64,000 nt of DNA from Saccharicrinis sp963675435. Its GTDB lineage: Bacteria; Bacteroidota; Bacteroidia; Bacteroidales; Marinilabiliaceae. The position numbers and the translations under genes were made by a program. How positions within the stretch are numbered: the stretch's first letter is position 1; each line of letters opens with the position of its first letter. Under the pieces are notes generated by a model, which saw nothing but the letters and a program-made list of their open reading frames with translations, had not been told where the DNA came from and searched no databases. The stretch is from contig OY776216.1 of NCBI GenBank assembly GCA_963675435.1, positions 1,984,001 through 2,048,000 on the forward strand, read 5' to 3'. Below are positions 45,311 through 55,600 of this stretch, piece by piece.

Positions 45311-46534
45311 ATGGAATTGGTCAGTCCTTATTTTAAAATAGATCAATTGGTAAATGAATTAAGGGAAGAGTTCTCTCTTCTTTTGCAATATTGGATGGAT
45401 CATTCCCTAGATACACAATTGGGCGGCTTTGTTGGTGAACGGGATTTTTACAATCAGTTGGTTCCGGGAACAGAAAAAGGTGCTGTGTTAAATGCTCGTA
45501 TTTTATGGACATTTTCTGCTGCTTATAATTTTTTAGAAGATCAAAGGTATTTAAAAGTCGCTTATAGGGCGTATCAGTATCTGATAGAAAAGTTCTGGGA
45601 TAAAGAGTATGGTGGATTGTTTTGGTCATTGAGCGAACAGGGAGATGTGGTTTCAGATCGCAAACAAACCTATGCGCAGGGATTTGGGATATATGGACTT
45701 TCTGAGTTTTATAGAGCAACAGGTGATGTGCTGGCATTGGAGTATGCTCAAAAGCTTTTTGAGTTGATTGAAACAAAAAGCTATGATGAAAAATATGGTG
45801 GCTATATCGAAGCTTTATCAAGGGAGTGGAATACATTGGATGATATGCGTTTGAGTCATAAAGATGCCAATGAGCCAAAATCTATGAATACACATTTACA
45901 TATTTTAGAGCCTTATACCAATTTGTATCGGGTTTGGAAAGATGATGATCTAAAGCAAAAAATAGAGAATTTGATCGGTGTTTTTGATAAGCATATTATA
46001 AATCAAGAAACGGCACACTTTGAATTATTTTTTGATTATGATTGGAAGGTGAAGTCAGCCATTACATCTTATGGACATGATATTGAAGGGGCTTGGTTGC
46101 TTTACGAAGCAGCTCATGAACTTGGAGATCATGGATTAACCGAAAAGATCAGAAAATTATGTATTAGAATGGTTGATGCTACCATAAAGGACGGAATGGT
46201 TAACGATGGTTCGGTATATAATGAAAAGGAAGGTAATCATCTGGATGATGATAAGCATTGGTGGCCTCAGGCTGAAGCTATGGTAGGATTGGCATACGCC
46301 TGGAATATTACTGGCAATGAAGCTTATTTAAAAATTATGGTTAAAACCTGGAGTTTTATCAAAGAAAAAATGATTGATAAGCAAAATGGCGAATGGTTTT
46401 GGAGAGTGGATGCAAAAGGTAACCCAATAACCAGTGATGTTAAATTAGGTTTTTGGAAATGCCCATACCATAATAGTCGTGCCCTAATAGAAGTAATGAA
46501 CATTTTAAATCATAATAATAAGTTTTTTGATTAG
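45311..46534 (+). CDS. Cellobiose/mannobiose 2-epimerase (AGE family, PUL 2)
   Basis: The 407-residue cytoplasmic protein is an (alpha/alpha)6-barrel of the N-acylglucosamine 2-epimerase superfamily. Motifs shared with cellobiose 2-epimerases are KQTYAQGFGIYGLSEFY, HWWPQAEAM (~314-322) and the C-terminal KCPYHNSRA, all carrying active-site residues. It interconverts the reducing-end glucose and mannose of beta-1,4 disaccharides, here mannobiose to mannosyl-glucose for the GH130 enzyme. It is almost fused to the GH130 gene, so the two are surely co-translated. Confidence 0.94.
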   Translation: MELVSPYFKIDQLVNELREEFSLLLQYWMDHSLDTQLGGFVGERDFYNQLVPGTEKGAVLNARILWTFSAAYNFLEDQRYLKVAYRAYQYLIEKFWDKEYGGLFWSLSEQGDVVSDRKQTYAQGFGIYGLSEFYRATGDVLALEYAQKLFELIETKSYDEKYGGYIEALSREWNTLDDMRLSHKDANEPKSMNTHLHILEPYTNLYRVWKDDDLKQKIENLIGVFDKHIINQETAHFELFFDYDWKVKSAITSYGHDIEGAWLLYEAAHELGDHGLTEKIRKLCIRMVDATIKDGMVNDGSVYNEKEGNHLDDDKHWWPQAEAMVGLAYAWNITGNEAYLKIMVKTWSFIKEKMIDKQNGEWFWRVDAKGNPITSDVKLGFWKCPYHNSRALIEVMNILNHNNKFFD

Positions 46535-46595
46535 GAATATAAGTTAATCAAAACAAACAAAGTAAATCGTTTGGCGCTGAAAATCTAAATCTGAA

Positions 46596-48377
46596 ATGAA
46601 CTACAAACTTAAAATAAAAGAAAAAATAGGATATGGCTTAGGAGATGCTGCTTCTTCTATGTTTTGGAAGTTGTTTTCGATGTATCTGTTATTTTTCTAT
46701 ACCGACGTTTTTGGTATACCTGCAGCTGCTGCAGGAACCATGTTTTTAGTCACACGAATATGGGATGCCGCAAATGATCCTATTATGGGTGTGCTTGCCG
46801 ATAGAACAAAGAGCCGATGGGGTAAATTCCGACCCTATTTGTTGTGGTTGGCTATTCCATTTGGTGTAATAGGGGTATTGTTATTTTCAACACCTGATTT
46901 AGGTACAGTAGGAAAAATAGTTTACGCATACATCACCTATACCATAATGATGATGTTGTATACCGGAATTAATGTTCCTTATGCTGCATTAATGGGAGTA
47001 ATGACTCCGGATTCTAAACAAAGAACTACTTTGTCAACCTTTAGAATGGTATTTGCTTTTGCTGGAAGTATTCTTGTTCTGGCTATCTTTCAACCCTTAT
47101 TTGATTCTTTTGGCTCCAACACTTTAAACACCTATGAAAAATCAAATGATGCTATTTTTATTTCTGAGGATGTAAATAAAGAAAACACCTGGGTGTATAA
47201 TGTAGCCTCTTCTGATGAGGACCTTGAAACTGTTGATTCCTTGCTGGTTTTAAATATGAAAGTAAAAACGCATAGTGAAGAGGCTTTGCAGGTAGGACTT
47301 ATTTCAAATGGTTTGAAATCGTCTAATTTTGTACTTGTAACCAATGGAGAAAAAGCTTATGGACTGAAGAGGGATGGCGCATGGAGTACCATTAAAATTA
47401 AATTGAAAGATGTATATATGGATAGTGTAATTCTTTCTGGTTTAAATAAAATGAAAGTGGTCGTCTCGTCTAATCAAATTAGCGATTTTGATATCAAGGA
47501 GATAGCGTTAAACCAGGTAGATTATAAAAAAGGAACGCAAAAAGCTGTGATGATTATAGCAATAATTGCAGTACTGTTTTTCTTTTTAACTTTTTCATGG
47601 ACAAAAGAACGTATTAAACCAATACATGAGGAAAAATCGTCTGTTAAAAATGACCTTAAAGACTTATTGAAAAACGGTCCGTGGTTTATATTGCTTGGTG
47701 CTGGGGTTTCGGCATTGATATTCAATTCTATACGTGATGGAGCAGCTATTTATTATTTCCGATACTTTATTCAAAAGGAGGATGCAGTTGATGTTAGCTT
47801 GTTAGGTTTTTCATTGCCTATAGCTTTAAGTACTATATTTTTAGTTATTGGTCAGGCAGCCAATATTGTTGGGGTAATTATTGCCAAACCTATATCTGAT
47901 AGGTTTGGTAAACGACAAACATTCTTATCAGCCATGTTTTTGGCCTTTGTTTTTAGCTTGATTTTTTACTTTTTCGACAGGAGTTCTGTAGGGTTGATTT
48001 TTGTATTTCAATTTATAATCAGTGTGTGTGCCGGAAGTATCTTTCCTTTGTTATGGTCTATGTATGCTGATATTGCAGATTATTCAGAGTGGAAAACAGG
48101 TCGTAGAGCTACAGGGCTAATCTTTTCATCATCATCCATGTCGCAAAAATTTGGTTGGACACTTGGAGGTGCTGTTACAGGGTGGTTATTGGCCTTATAT
48201 GGCTTCAAAGCTGATGTGGTACAAACAGAAGAGACCCAGAATGCGTTGCGATTAATGTTAAGTGTCTTTCCTGCGGTGGGAGCAGCTCTGTCAGTACTTT
48301 TTGTTTATCTCTATAAATTAAGTGATTCGTTTATGGATAAAGTAAATGCTGAGCTTAATGAGCAACGCAAAAAATAG
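46596..48377 (+). CDS. GPH-family sugar:cation symporter with a large periplasmic insertion (PUL 2)
   Basis: The 593-residue protein is an inner-membrane MFS transporter of the glycoside-pentoside-hexuronide type. It opens with KIGYGLGDAASSMFWK and has the loop motif DPIMGVLADRTKSRWGKFRPY. Typical members have about 450-480 residues and twelve helices. Here ~140 residues (about 173-312) are inserted between transmembrane helix 5 (~151-170) and helix 6 (~316-333), a loop predicted to face the periplasm. The insertion is soluble-looking and beta-rich, ending ISDFDIKEIALNQ, reminiscent of carbohydrate-binding beta-sandwiches. It probably imports mannobiose. Gene order supports the substrate; the role of the insertion is unknown. 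Confidence 0.93.
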   Translation: MNYKLKIKEKIGYGLGDAASSMFWKLFSMYLLFFYTDVFGIPAAAAGTMFLVTRIWDAANDPIMGVLADRTKSRWGKFRPYLLWLAIPFGVIGVLLFSTPDLGTVGKIVYAYITYTIMMMLYTGINVPYAALMGVMTPDSKQRTTLSTFRMVFAFAGSILVLAIFQPLFDSFGSNTLNTYEKSNDAIFISEDVNKENTWVYNVASSDEDLETVDSLLVLNMKVKTHSEEALQVGLISNGLKSSNFVLVTNGEKAYGLKRDGAWSTIKIKLKDVYMDSVILSGLNKMKVVVSSNQISDFDIKEIALNQVDYKKGTQKAVMIIAIIAVLFFFLTFSWTKERIKPIHEEKSSVKNDLKDLLKNGPWFILLGAGVSALIFNSIRDGAAIYYFRYFIQKEDAVDVSLLGFSLPIALSTIFLVIGQAANIVGVIIAKPISDRFGKRQTFLSAMFLAFVFSLIFYFFDRSSVGLIFVFQFIISVCAGSIFPLLWSMYADIADYSEWKTGRRATGLIFSSSSMSQKFGWTLGGAVTGWLLALYGFKADVVQTEETQNALRLMLSVFPAVGAALSVLFVYLYKLSDSFMDKVNAELNEQRKK

Positions 48378-48519
48378 GTTGAAGGAGAAAGGTGAAGGGA
48401 ACAGTGAACAAGAAGAAAAAGGATTAATACATGATAGTGTTTAATACTAAATAGTAAATCAGATTCTCCCTTTGGAGGAGACTGACGAGGGACCTTTAAA
48501 AAAAATAAATCTAATTCAT

Positions 48520-49836
48520 ATGAAGAAAATAATCTATATACTGGTTTTAATTCTATTTGTTATTATGGGATGTAATACCAAACAATCTAAAGAAAATAGT
48601 TTTGTAACCCGAAAGGGACATCAGTTTATTTTAAACAATAAACCGTATTATTTTGTGGGTACAAACTACTGGTACGGAGGAATTCTAGCCTCTAATGGCA
48701 GAGGTGGGGATAGAGAACGCCTGATTAAGGAGTTAGACTTAATGCAGGAGATTGGAATTAATAACCTTAGAGTTTTAGCTGGGGCTGAAGGACCCGATAA
48801 TGAGCCTTTTAGAGTGACTCCTGCTTTGCAGTTAGAGCCAGGTGTTTATAACGATACCTTATTAGATGGATTAGACTTCTTATTAAATGAGATGGGTAAG
48901 CGACAAATGCATGCCATCTTGTATTTAAATAATACCTGGGAATGGTCTGGGGGATATGGTCAATACCTGAATTGGTGCGGATATGGAGCTATTCCTTATC
49001 CGAATATAGAACCGCATAGCTGGCCAGAATTTATGGCTTTTTGTTCTCAGTTTCATACCAGTGATTCATGTCAACAATTGTATCGGAATCATATTCAATT
49101 TATGCTTAACAGAACCAATACCTACAATGGTTTAAAATATACCGAAGATCCAACAGTCATGACATGGGAGTTGGCTAACGAACCCAGGGCGTTGTCTGAG
49201 GAAAATAAAGTTAATTTTGCACAATGGGTAAAAAATACTGCAGATTATATTAAATCTTTAGATCCTAATCATTTGGTTACAACAGGAACAGAAGGTTCTT
49301 GGGGATGTGAAGATGATATAAATCTTTTTAAGCAAATACATAGTTATAACAGTGTGGATTATATGACCATGCATATATGGCCTAAAAACTGGGGGTGGAT
49401 TGATTGTGAGAGAATTTCTGAAACATTAGATTCTGCAATTGTACTCACTGATCAATATATGGATAATCATTTTAAGGTAGCTAAAGAATTGGATAAACCA
49501 CTTGTTTTTGAGGAATTTGGTTTACCTCGTGATCATCAAGAATTTAATACTGATGATAGTACCACAGCCAGAGACAAGTATTATGGCCATGCATTTATAA
49601 AAGTTGAAAAGAGTGCTAAGGAAAACGGTGTGTTAGCGGGAACTAATTTTTGGGCATTTGGTGGATACGGTCGTCATTTTAAGGAAGATCCAATGTGGAG
49701 TAATGGCGATGACTTAATGGGAGATCCTCCGCAGGAAGAGCAAGGCTTAAACTCTGTTTTTGATACAGATAGTACAATAAGTGTTGTTAAGGCACATTAC
49801 CATAAATTAAAATATATTTTAGAAACTAATTTTTAG
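48520..49836 (+). CDS. GH5 beta-mannanase (subfamily 7-like), lipoprotein (PUL 2)
   Basis: From the ATG at 48520 it has 438 residues with a lipoprotein signal (LFVIMGC). An in-frame upstream ATG at 48472 lies in a dispersed-repeat-like sequence and was rejected. The barrel has FVGTNYWYGG near the start, NTWEWSGG, the acid/base Glu221 in TWELANEPRAL and the nucleophile Glu332 in VFEEFGLPRD, a pattern typical of GH5_7 endo-beta-1,4-mannanases. It is the last plus-strand gene of the locus and complements the GH26 enzymes in backbone cleavage. Confidence 0.92.
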   Translation: MKKIIYILVLILFVIMGCNTKQSKENSFVTRKGHQFILNNKPYYFVGTNYWYGGILASNGRGGDRERLIKELDLMQEIGINNLRVLAGAEGPDNEPFRVTPALQLEPGVYNDTLLDGLDFLLNEMGKRQMHAILYLNNTWEWSGGYGQYLNWCGYGAIPYPNIEPHSWPEFMAFCSQFHTSDSCQQLYRNHIQFMLNRTNTYNGLKYTEDPTVMTWELANEPRALSEENKVNFAQWVKNTADYIKSLDPNHLVTTGTEGSWGCEDDINLFKQIHSYNSVDYMTMHIWPKNWGWIDCERISETLDSAIVLTDQYMDNHFKVAKELDKPLVFEEFGLPRDHQEFNTDDSTTARDKYYGHAFIKVEKSAKENGVLAGTNFWAFGGYGRHFKEDPMWSNGDDLMGDPPQEEQGLNSVFDTDSTISVVKAHYHKLKYILETNF

Positions 49837-49850
49837 CTATTAAAATATAA

Positions 49851-49888
49851 AAAGCTGTATGAATATTTATTCATACAGCTTTTGTATT
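49851..49888 (+). terminator. Terminator at end of mannan PUL 2
   Basis: The perfect stem AAAGCTGTATGAAT / ATTCATACAGCTTT with a 4-nt loop (49851-49882) lies just after the GH5 stop and before the convergent carbonic anhydrase gene. A short T-rich tail exists in the plus direction; it may serve both strands. Confidence 0.88.
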
Positions 49889-49929
49889 ATTATATCGAAC
49901 TCGGTTATTATATAATTATAATATACTTA

Positions 49930-50733
49930 CTAGTTAGCTGAATAGGCTACTACTTTTCTGCCATTTAAAGGCAATGTAGGTCTGTAGTTATTATTTAAAA
50001 TAGCTGAAAATTCCTCTATTTGCTCTTTTGACGCTTCTAATGGTGTTTGAAGCATATACCAGGTAACAATTTCAGAACAAGGAGGAGTTGTTAACGAACC
50101 GTTATAGTGATAATAACTTAAATCTTCAGGAATTACTTCCATTAATTCTATTTGTTCCTCGGCTGTAAAATCACCTTTTTCTTTTGGAAAATTAGCTAAG
50201 TATTTAGCAAATAATGGATTTGATACACCTTCTTTAAATAAAATACCCATAACTAACAAATCAGTATCTGAATGTTTGTGAACAAAATGTACTTCTAAAG
50301 GATAGTGATTCCCATTAACTGTGTGTTCACTCAGTGCATGATAGTGAAACTGTAATAACTTGTATTCTTTACCTTCAATCGATAAAGTATTGTTTCCTGT
50401 AATGTTAAACTGAACCGTATGGCCATTGTTAATAATATCAACATTTGTTGTACCGTAATTTAATACTAAAGGAGAAAGATTATCTTTTTTAGTAACGTTG
50501 TCTGTTACGATATTAATTGGTGATTGAGAATTTCCACCGCAAGGTAAAAAGTCTTCACATATATTTTTCCAGTTTTCAGGACCTTCATCTCCGGCTGCAT
50601 GAGTCCAATGTACATGCTTTTTTTCAATGGTTTTCTCAGTAGTTTCTTTTGATTGATTTTGTTGTGATGTATTGCACGATAGCAATACCAATGCCGCAGC
50701 AATGGATAAAACCCATTTGTTTAAATTTTTCAT
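49930..50733 (-). CDS. Alpha-class carbonic anhydrase, lipoprotein
   Basis: The 267-residue protein has a lipoprotein signal (LVLLSC) and one alpha-carbonic anhydrase domain (~40-265). Zinc ligands are the two His of LLQFHYHALSEH and the first His of EVHFVHKH. Other marks are GNSQSPINI and the C-terminal GSLTTPPCSEIVTW. It interconverts carbon dioxide and bicarbonate in the periplasm or at the cell surface. It is convergent with the mannan locus and appears unrelated to it; it may serve bicarbonate supply or pH control. Confidence 0.95.
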   Translation of the reverse strand: MKNLNKWVLSIAAALVLLSCNTSQQNQSKETTEKTIEKKHVHWTHAAGDEGPENWKNICEDFLPCGGNSQSPINIVTDNVTKKDNLSPLVLNYGTTNVDIINNGHTVQFNITGNNTLSIEGKEYKLLQFHYHALSEHTVNGNHYPLEVHFVHKHSDTDLLVMGILFKEGVSNPLFAKYLANFPKEKGDFTAEEQIELMEVIPEDLSYYHYNGSLTTPPCSEIVTWYMLQTPLEASKEQIEEFSAILNNNYRPTLPLNGRKVVAYSAN

Positions 50734-50989
50734 TTCTTTTATTTAAAAATGTTTGTGTGTAGTTGTATACTAATTAGCAGTTTCACAAATGGGGGGAGGT
50801 AAAACTGCAGCGCTAAGATAAACTATTAATGAGAATAATTAACTAAAAAAGTTGAATCGGTGTTAAGAATAATTAAATCCAAATGAAACAGTTGCTAAAG
50901 TCAACTAATAAACATTTCTTTGCGATTCAAATTGTATCATTATAGATTGTTGTTTAGTCTATGTTATTGATCCATAATGGATAAGAATT

Positions 50990-51454
50990 ATGATATTTAA
51001 AGAGATAGATAAAATGAAAGCGGAAGTCAGGCCATTGGGAATGATAATTGGGTCAATACGAAGTGCATTTCCAAAAATGATGGCTGATTTATTTAAAGAA
51101 AAAGAAATCAAATACACCTTTGACCAAATGGTAGTATTGTTAATTGTGCGTTTTTGTCAAAAAACATCACCTGCTCAACAAGATATTGCAGAAATAATGA
51201 ATAAAAATAAGTCTGTGGTTCTTAGGATGATCGATATCCTAGAACAAGATGGTCTTTTAATGAGAAGTACTGATCTTGAAGATCGAAGACGAAATATTAT
51301 AACACTTACGAATAAAGGTTTTGAATATACGGAGTTGTTTATTGCCTATGATAAGGAGCTTACAGAGAGATTGATGGAAGGATTGAAAAAAGAAGATATT
51401 GCTGTCTTTTTTAGGGTTTTTGACCATATTCAAAATATGATGGGACTGAAATAA
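50990..51454 (+). CDS. MarR-family transcriptional regulator
   Basis: The 154-residue protein has the winged-helix layout of the MarR family: SPAQQDIAEIMNKNKSVVLR as the recognition region and EDRRRNIITLTNKG as the wing. An alternative start is the Met at residue 9 (51014). It is the first gene of an efflux operon and most likely represses it, with repression lifted by a toxic compound. The ligand is unknown. Confidence 0.9.
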   Translation: MIFKEIDKMKAEVRPLGMIIGSIRSAFPKMMADLFKEKEIKYTFDQMVVLLIVRFCQKTSPAQQDIAEIMNKNKSVVLRMIDILEQDGLLMRSTDLEDRRRNIITLTNKGFEYTELFIAYDKELTERLMEGLKKEDIAVFFRVFDHIQNMMGLK

Positions 51455-51526
51455 AAAAAAATGCTTTTATAGTTGCAAGTATCAACAATTGTTAAAATCA
51501 ACGAAAATAGAAATAATAAATATACC

Positions 51527-52591
51527 ATGAATTTACAGAAGATTACGACAGGAGCATTAGGGCTTCTTTTATTAGTTTCTTGCGGTAAAAAGGCGCAAGA
51601 TACAAGTGTTACGAAATCTGCAAAAACATATCCGGTTACAGAATTAGTAGCTAAAGATGTAGAGTTACACTCAGTTTTCCCAACTGTTTTAAAAGGACAA
51701 GTGACTATAGAAATAAAGCCTAGAGTAGAAGGTTTTATCGAAAAAGTATATGTTGATGAAGGTGCTGAGGTAAAAAAAGGAATGCCTTTATTTAAAATAA
51801 ATTCTCCTTCATCTGTTCAGGCGCTCAAAACAGCGAGAGCTCAATATAATACTGCAGAATTAGATGTGGAACGTATGCGTCCTTTGGCTGAAAAAGGGAT
51901 AATTAGTGATGTATTACTTAAATCTTATGAAAATGCTTTTCAAACAGCAAAAGCTAATTTAGATAATGCAAAAGCTTCTATGGGATGGACAACAGTTACC
52001 AGTCCTATTAATGGAACAGTAGGTACAATTACTTTTAGAATTGGAAGTTTGGTAAATAGCTCAAGTGTTTTAACAGATGTTGCAAATACGAATAAAGTGG
52101 TGGCTTATTTTTCAATGAACGAAAAAGAACTGTTAGAGTATATGCGCAAATGGGAAGGAGATACTCAAGCTGAGAAAATTAAAAATATGCCATCCGTAAA
52201 TTTGATCTTGGCTGATGGAAGTCAATATGAGGAAGAAGGACGAATTGAAACCATTTCCGGAGTGGTTGATCCAGCAACCGGAGCTGTTAATTTCAGGGCA
52301 GTGTTTAATAATCCTCATGGCTTATTAAGAAGTGGAACAAGTGGAAAAATTATTATACCTACTGAATTAAAAGATGTTTTTGTAATACCTCAAAAAGCAA
52401 CTTTTGCCAGACAAAATAAAATTTTGGTGTATACCTTGGAGGGAGATAAAACAGCTGAAAAAGTAATTACTGCAGCGTCAACTCCTGATGGTAAAAGTTA
52501 TGCAGTGTTGGATGGTTTGGAAGCAGGACAAAGAATTGTTACAGATGGTATTTCAACATTGAAAAATGGTATGAAAATTCAGATTCAATAA
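51527..52591 (+). CDS. RND efflux membrane-fusion protein (AcrA/MexA type)
   Basis: From the ATG at 51527 it has 354 residues with a lipoprotein signal (LLLLVSC); an 18-codon upstream extension would hide the signal. It has the barrel-sandwich/lipoyl motif TIEIKPRVEGFIEKVYVDEG (~65-84), an alpha-hairpin (~105-150) and the matching half-motif TVTSPINGTVG. It links the inner-membrane RND pump to the outer-membrane channel in the periplasm. It starts 72 bp after the MarR gene and ends 16 bp before the pump gene. Confidence 0.94.
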   Translation: MNLQKITTGALGLLLLVSCGKKAQDTSVTKSAKTYPVTELVAKDVELHSVFPTVLKGQVTIEIKPRVEGFIEKVYVDEGAEVKKGMPLFKINSPSSVQALKTARAQYNTAELDVERMRPLAEKGIISDVLLKSYENAFQTAKANLDNAKASMGWTTVTSPINGTVGTITFRIGSLVNSSSVLTDVANTNKVVAYFSMNEKELLEYMRKWEGDTQAEKIKNMPSVNLILADGSQYEEEGRIETISGVVDPATGAVNFRAVFNNPHGLLRSGTSGKIIIPTELKDVFVIPQKATFARQNKILVYTLEGDKTAEKVITAASTPDGKSYAVLDGLEAGQRIVTDGISTLKNGMKIQIQ

Positions 52592-52607
52592 TTAAAAGGA
52601 AAAGCTA

Positions 52608-55600
52608 ATGTTAAAAACATTTATAGAACGCCCTGTACTATCTACAGTAATATCTATATTATTTGTGGTACTAGGTGTCATTGGAATAACTACCTTACCG
52701 ATAGAGCAATATCCAAATATTGCACCTCCAACGGTAAGGGTGGAAACTAGTTATAGTGGAGCTAATGCCCAAGCTGCTTTGAATAGCGTTGTAGTACCTC
52801 TTGAGGAGTCTATCAATGGTGTTGAAGGAATGACTTACATGACTTCGGAAGCATCCAATGGGGGTAGAGTGCGAATTACTGTATTTTTTAAACAGGGTGT
52901 TGATCCGGATATTGCAACAGTAAATGTACAAAACCGTGTTTCGCAGGCTACTTCTTTGTTACCTTCTGAAGTAACAAAGATTGGGGTAACTGTGCAAAAG
53001 CAACAGAGTAGTAATGTATTGTTTATCGCACTTTCTTCAGTAAATAAAGATTACGATGCTGAGTTTATTCAAAACTATGCAAATATCAATATAATACCTC
53101 AAATTAAAAGGGTTACAGGAGTTGGTAGTGCAGAGGTTTTTGGTGCGCGTAATTATTCTATGCGTATTTGGTTAAAACCTGATGTGTTGGCTGCCTATAA
53201 ATTAAACCCAGGTGAAATTATTGCTGCTTTGCAGGATCAGAACATTGAGGCTGCACCTGGTGAATTAGGAGCTAATAGTAACCAGTCTTTTCAGTATTCA
53301 TTAAAATATACTGGTCGTCTAAAAAGTGAGGAAGAGTTTGGAAATATTATTATTAGGTCAACGGATTCGCAGGTTTTAAGAGTGAAAGATGTCGCTGATG
53401 TTGAATTGGGTTCGCTTTCGTATACAGTAAATACCTATAGTGATGGAAACCCTGCTGTTTTGATCGGGATTTCGCAGACTGCAGGATCTAATGCACAAGA
53501 TGTTATTACTGAAGTGAAAAACGCAATGTCAAATGCTTCAGATTCGTTTCCAGAAGGAATGAATTATACTTTTGAGATGGACGTAAGTAGTTTTCTTAAT
53601 GCATCTATTGAAAAAGTATTGCATACATTATTTGAAGCATTTATCCTGGTATTTATTGTAGTATTTGTATTCTTACAAAACTTCAGGGCTACATTAATTC
53701 CGGCTATTGCTGTACCGGTAGCTATTATTGGTACTTTCTTTTTCTTGTTGGTATTTGGGTTTTCAATAAATTTGTTAACCTTATTTGCTTTAGTGCTGGC
53801 CATTGGTATTGTGGTGGATGATGCCATTGTGGTTGTTGAGGCTGTTCACTCGCATATGGATGCCGGTGAAAAAGATCCACGTAAAGCTACTATTGCTGCC
53901 TTGAGCGAGATCGCTCCTGCTATTGTATCTATTACTTTGGTAATGTCGGCCGTATTTATTCCGGTAAGTTTTATTGGTGGTACAAGTGGGGTGTTTTTTA
54001 AACAGTTTGGACTGACTCTAGCTATTGCCATTGGTATATCAGCAGTCAATGCTTTAACCCTGAGCCCGGCTTTATGTGCAATCTTTTTAAAAGCACACCA
54101 TATTCCTGAAGCAAAGGATCGTAATTTTATGCAGCGTTTTTATTTTGTGTTTAATGTTGGTTTTGAGTCTGTAACCAAAAAATATGGTCGCACACTTAAT
54201 TTTATGGGTAAGAAAAGAAATCGTTGGATTACTGTAGCCATCATTGGTGTATTTAGTTACATCTTCTATTTTATTATTAACATGATACCAGCTGGGTTTG
54301 TACCTCAGGAAGATAGTGGTGGTGTTATGGGTATGGTTTCTCTTTCACCGGGTTCTTCTTTAGAACGTACCGATAGTCTGGTTGATAAGGTCGTGGAGTT
54401 GGCTTATGAAATACCTCATGTACGTACAGTAACCAACCTTTCAGGTATTAGTTTCTTGAGTGGTATGGGTAGTTCTTATGCTTCTATTATCATAAAAATG
54501 GATCCTTGGGAAGAAAGAGATATTACTACCGATGATGTGGTGGCTATATTAAAACAAAAAACAGATAGTATTACTAACGGTACATTTATGTTTTTTGGTA
54601 TGCCAACCTTACAGGGTTTTGGTATGAGTAGTGGTGTAGAACTAAAAATGCAGGATAAAACGGGTGGGGATATCAATAAGTTCTATGAAGTAACCAATAA
54701 CTTTTTGGATAAGATCAGAGCTAGTGGTACTTCAATGATGATTATGAATAATTTTGACCCACGTTTTCCTCAAAAGGAAATTCATGCTGATATCGCTAAA
54801 ATTAAGGATGCGGGTATGACTTTAAATACCGTGATGACTACTCTTCAGGCTTATATCGGAAGTATGTATATCTCAAACTTTAACTTGTATGGTAAGCAGT
54901 TTCGTGTTATGGTTCAGGCTGCACCTGAATATCGATCTAAACTGGAGGATTTAAGTTATCTGCAGGTTAAAACAGGGAGTGGAGAGATGGCGCCTATTAC
55001 TGAGTTTATTAAAATCTATGATGTGACAGGTCCACAAACCTTAACTCGTTTTAACTTGTATTCATCTATGGGGGTAACTATTATTCCTAATTATTATGCA
55101 GGGAAAAGTTCTGGTGATGTACTTAAATTTATTGAAAGTATTGATTTGCCAGATGGATATGGATATGATTTTTCGGGTATGACACGTGAAGAAGTGAATA
55201 GCAGTAGCCAAACAGCTATTATCTTTGTGCTTTGTTTGGTGTTTGTTTACTTATTGTTAGCAGCGTTATACGAAAGCTATATTTTGCCTTTGGCTGTAAT
55301 TTTGTCTCTTCCAGTAGGTTTGGCAGGAGTATTCATCTTCATCTTTGTAGCCATGGTGAGTGGTACAGGTATTATGAATAATATTTATGTACAGATTTCT
55401 CTGATCATGCTTATTGGTCTGTTGGCTAAAAATGCTATTCTTATTGTAGAATATGCATTGCAACGACGAAAACAAGGTATGAGTATTGTAAAAGCTGCCA
55501 TAACAGGTGCCGTAGCTCGTTTACGACCAATTTTAATGACCTCGTTTGCATTTATATTCGGATTATTACCATTAGCGGTAGCATCAGGAGCAGGGGCAGT

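Noticed and set aside
45333..45878. 181-codon open frame on the minus strand
   Set aside because: It lies wholly within the 2-epimerase gene in antisense, has low-complexity His-rich translation and no family resemblance.
48472..48519. Upstream start for the GH5 mannanase
   Set aside because: The added residues come from a CTCCCTTTGGAGGAG-type dispersed repeat and would precede the lipoprotein signal.
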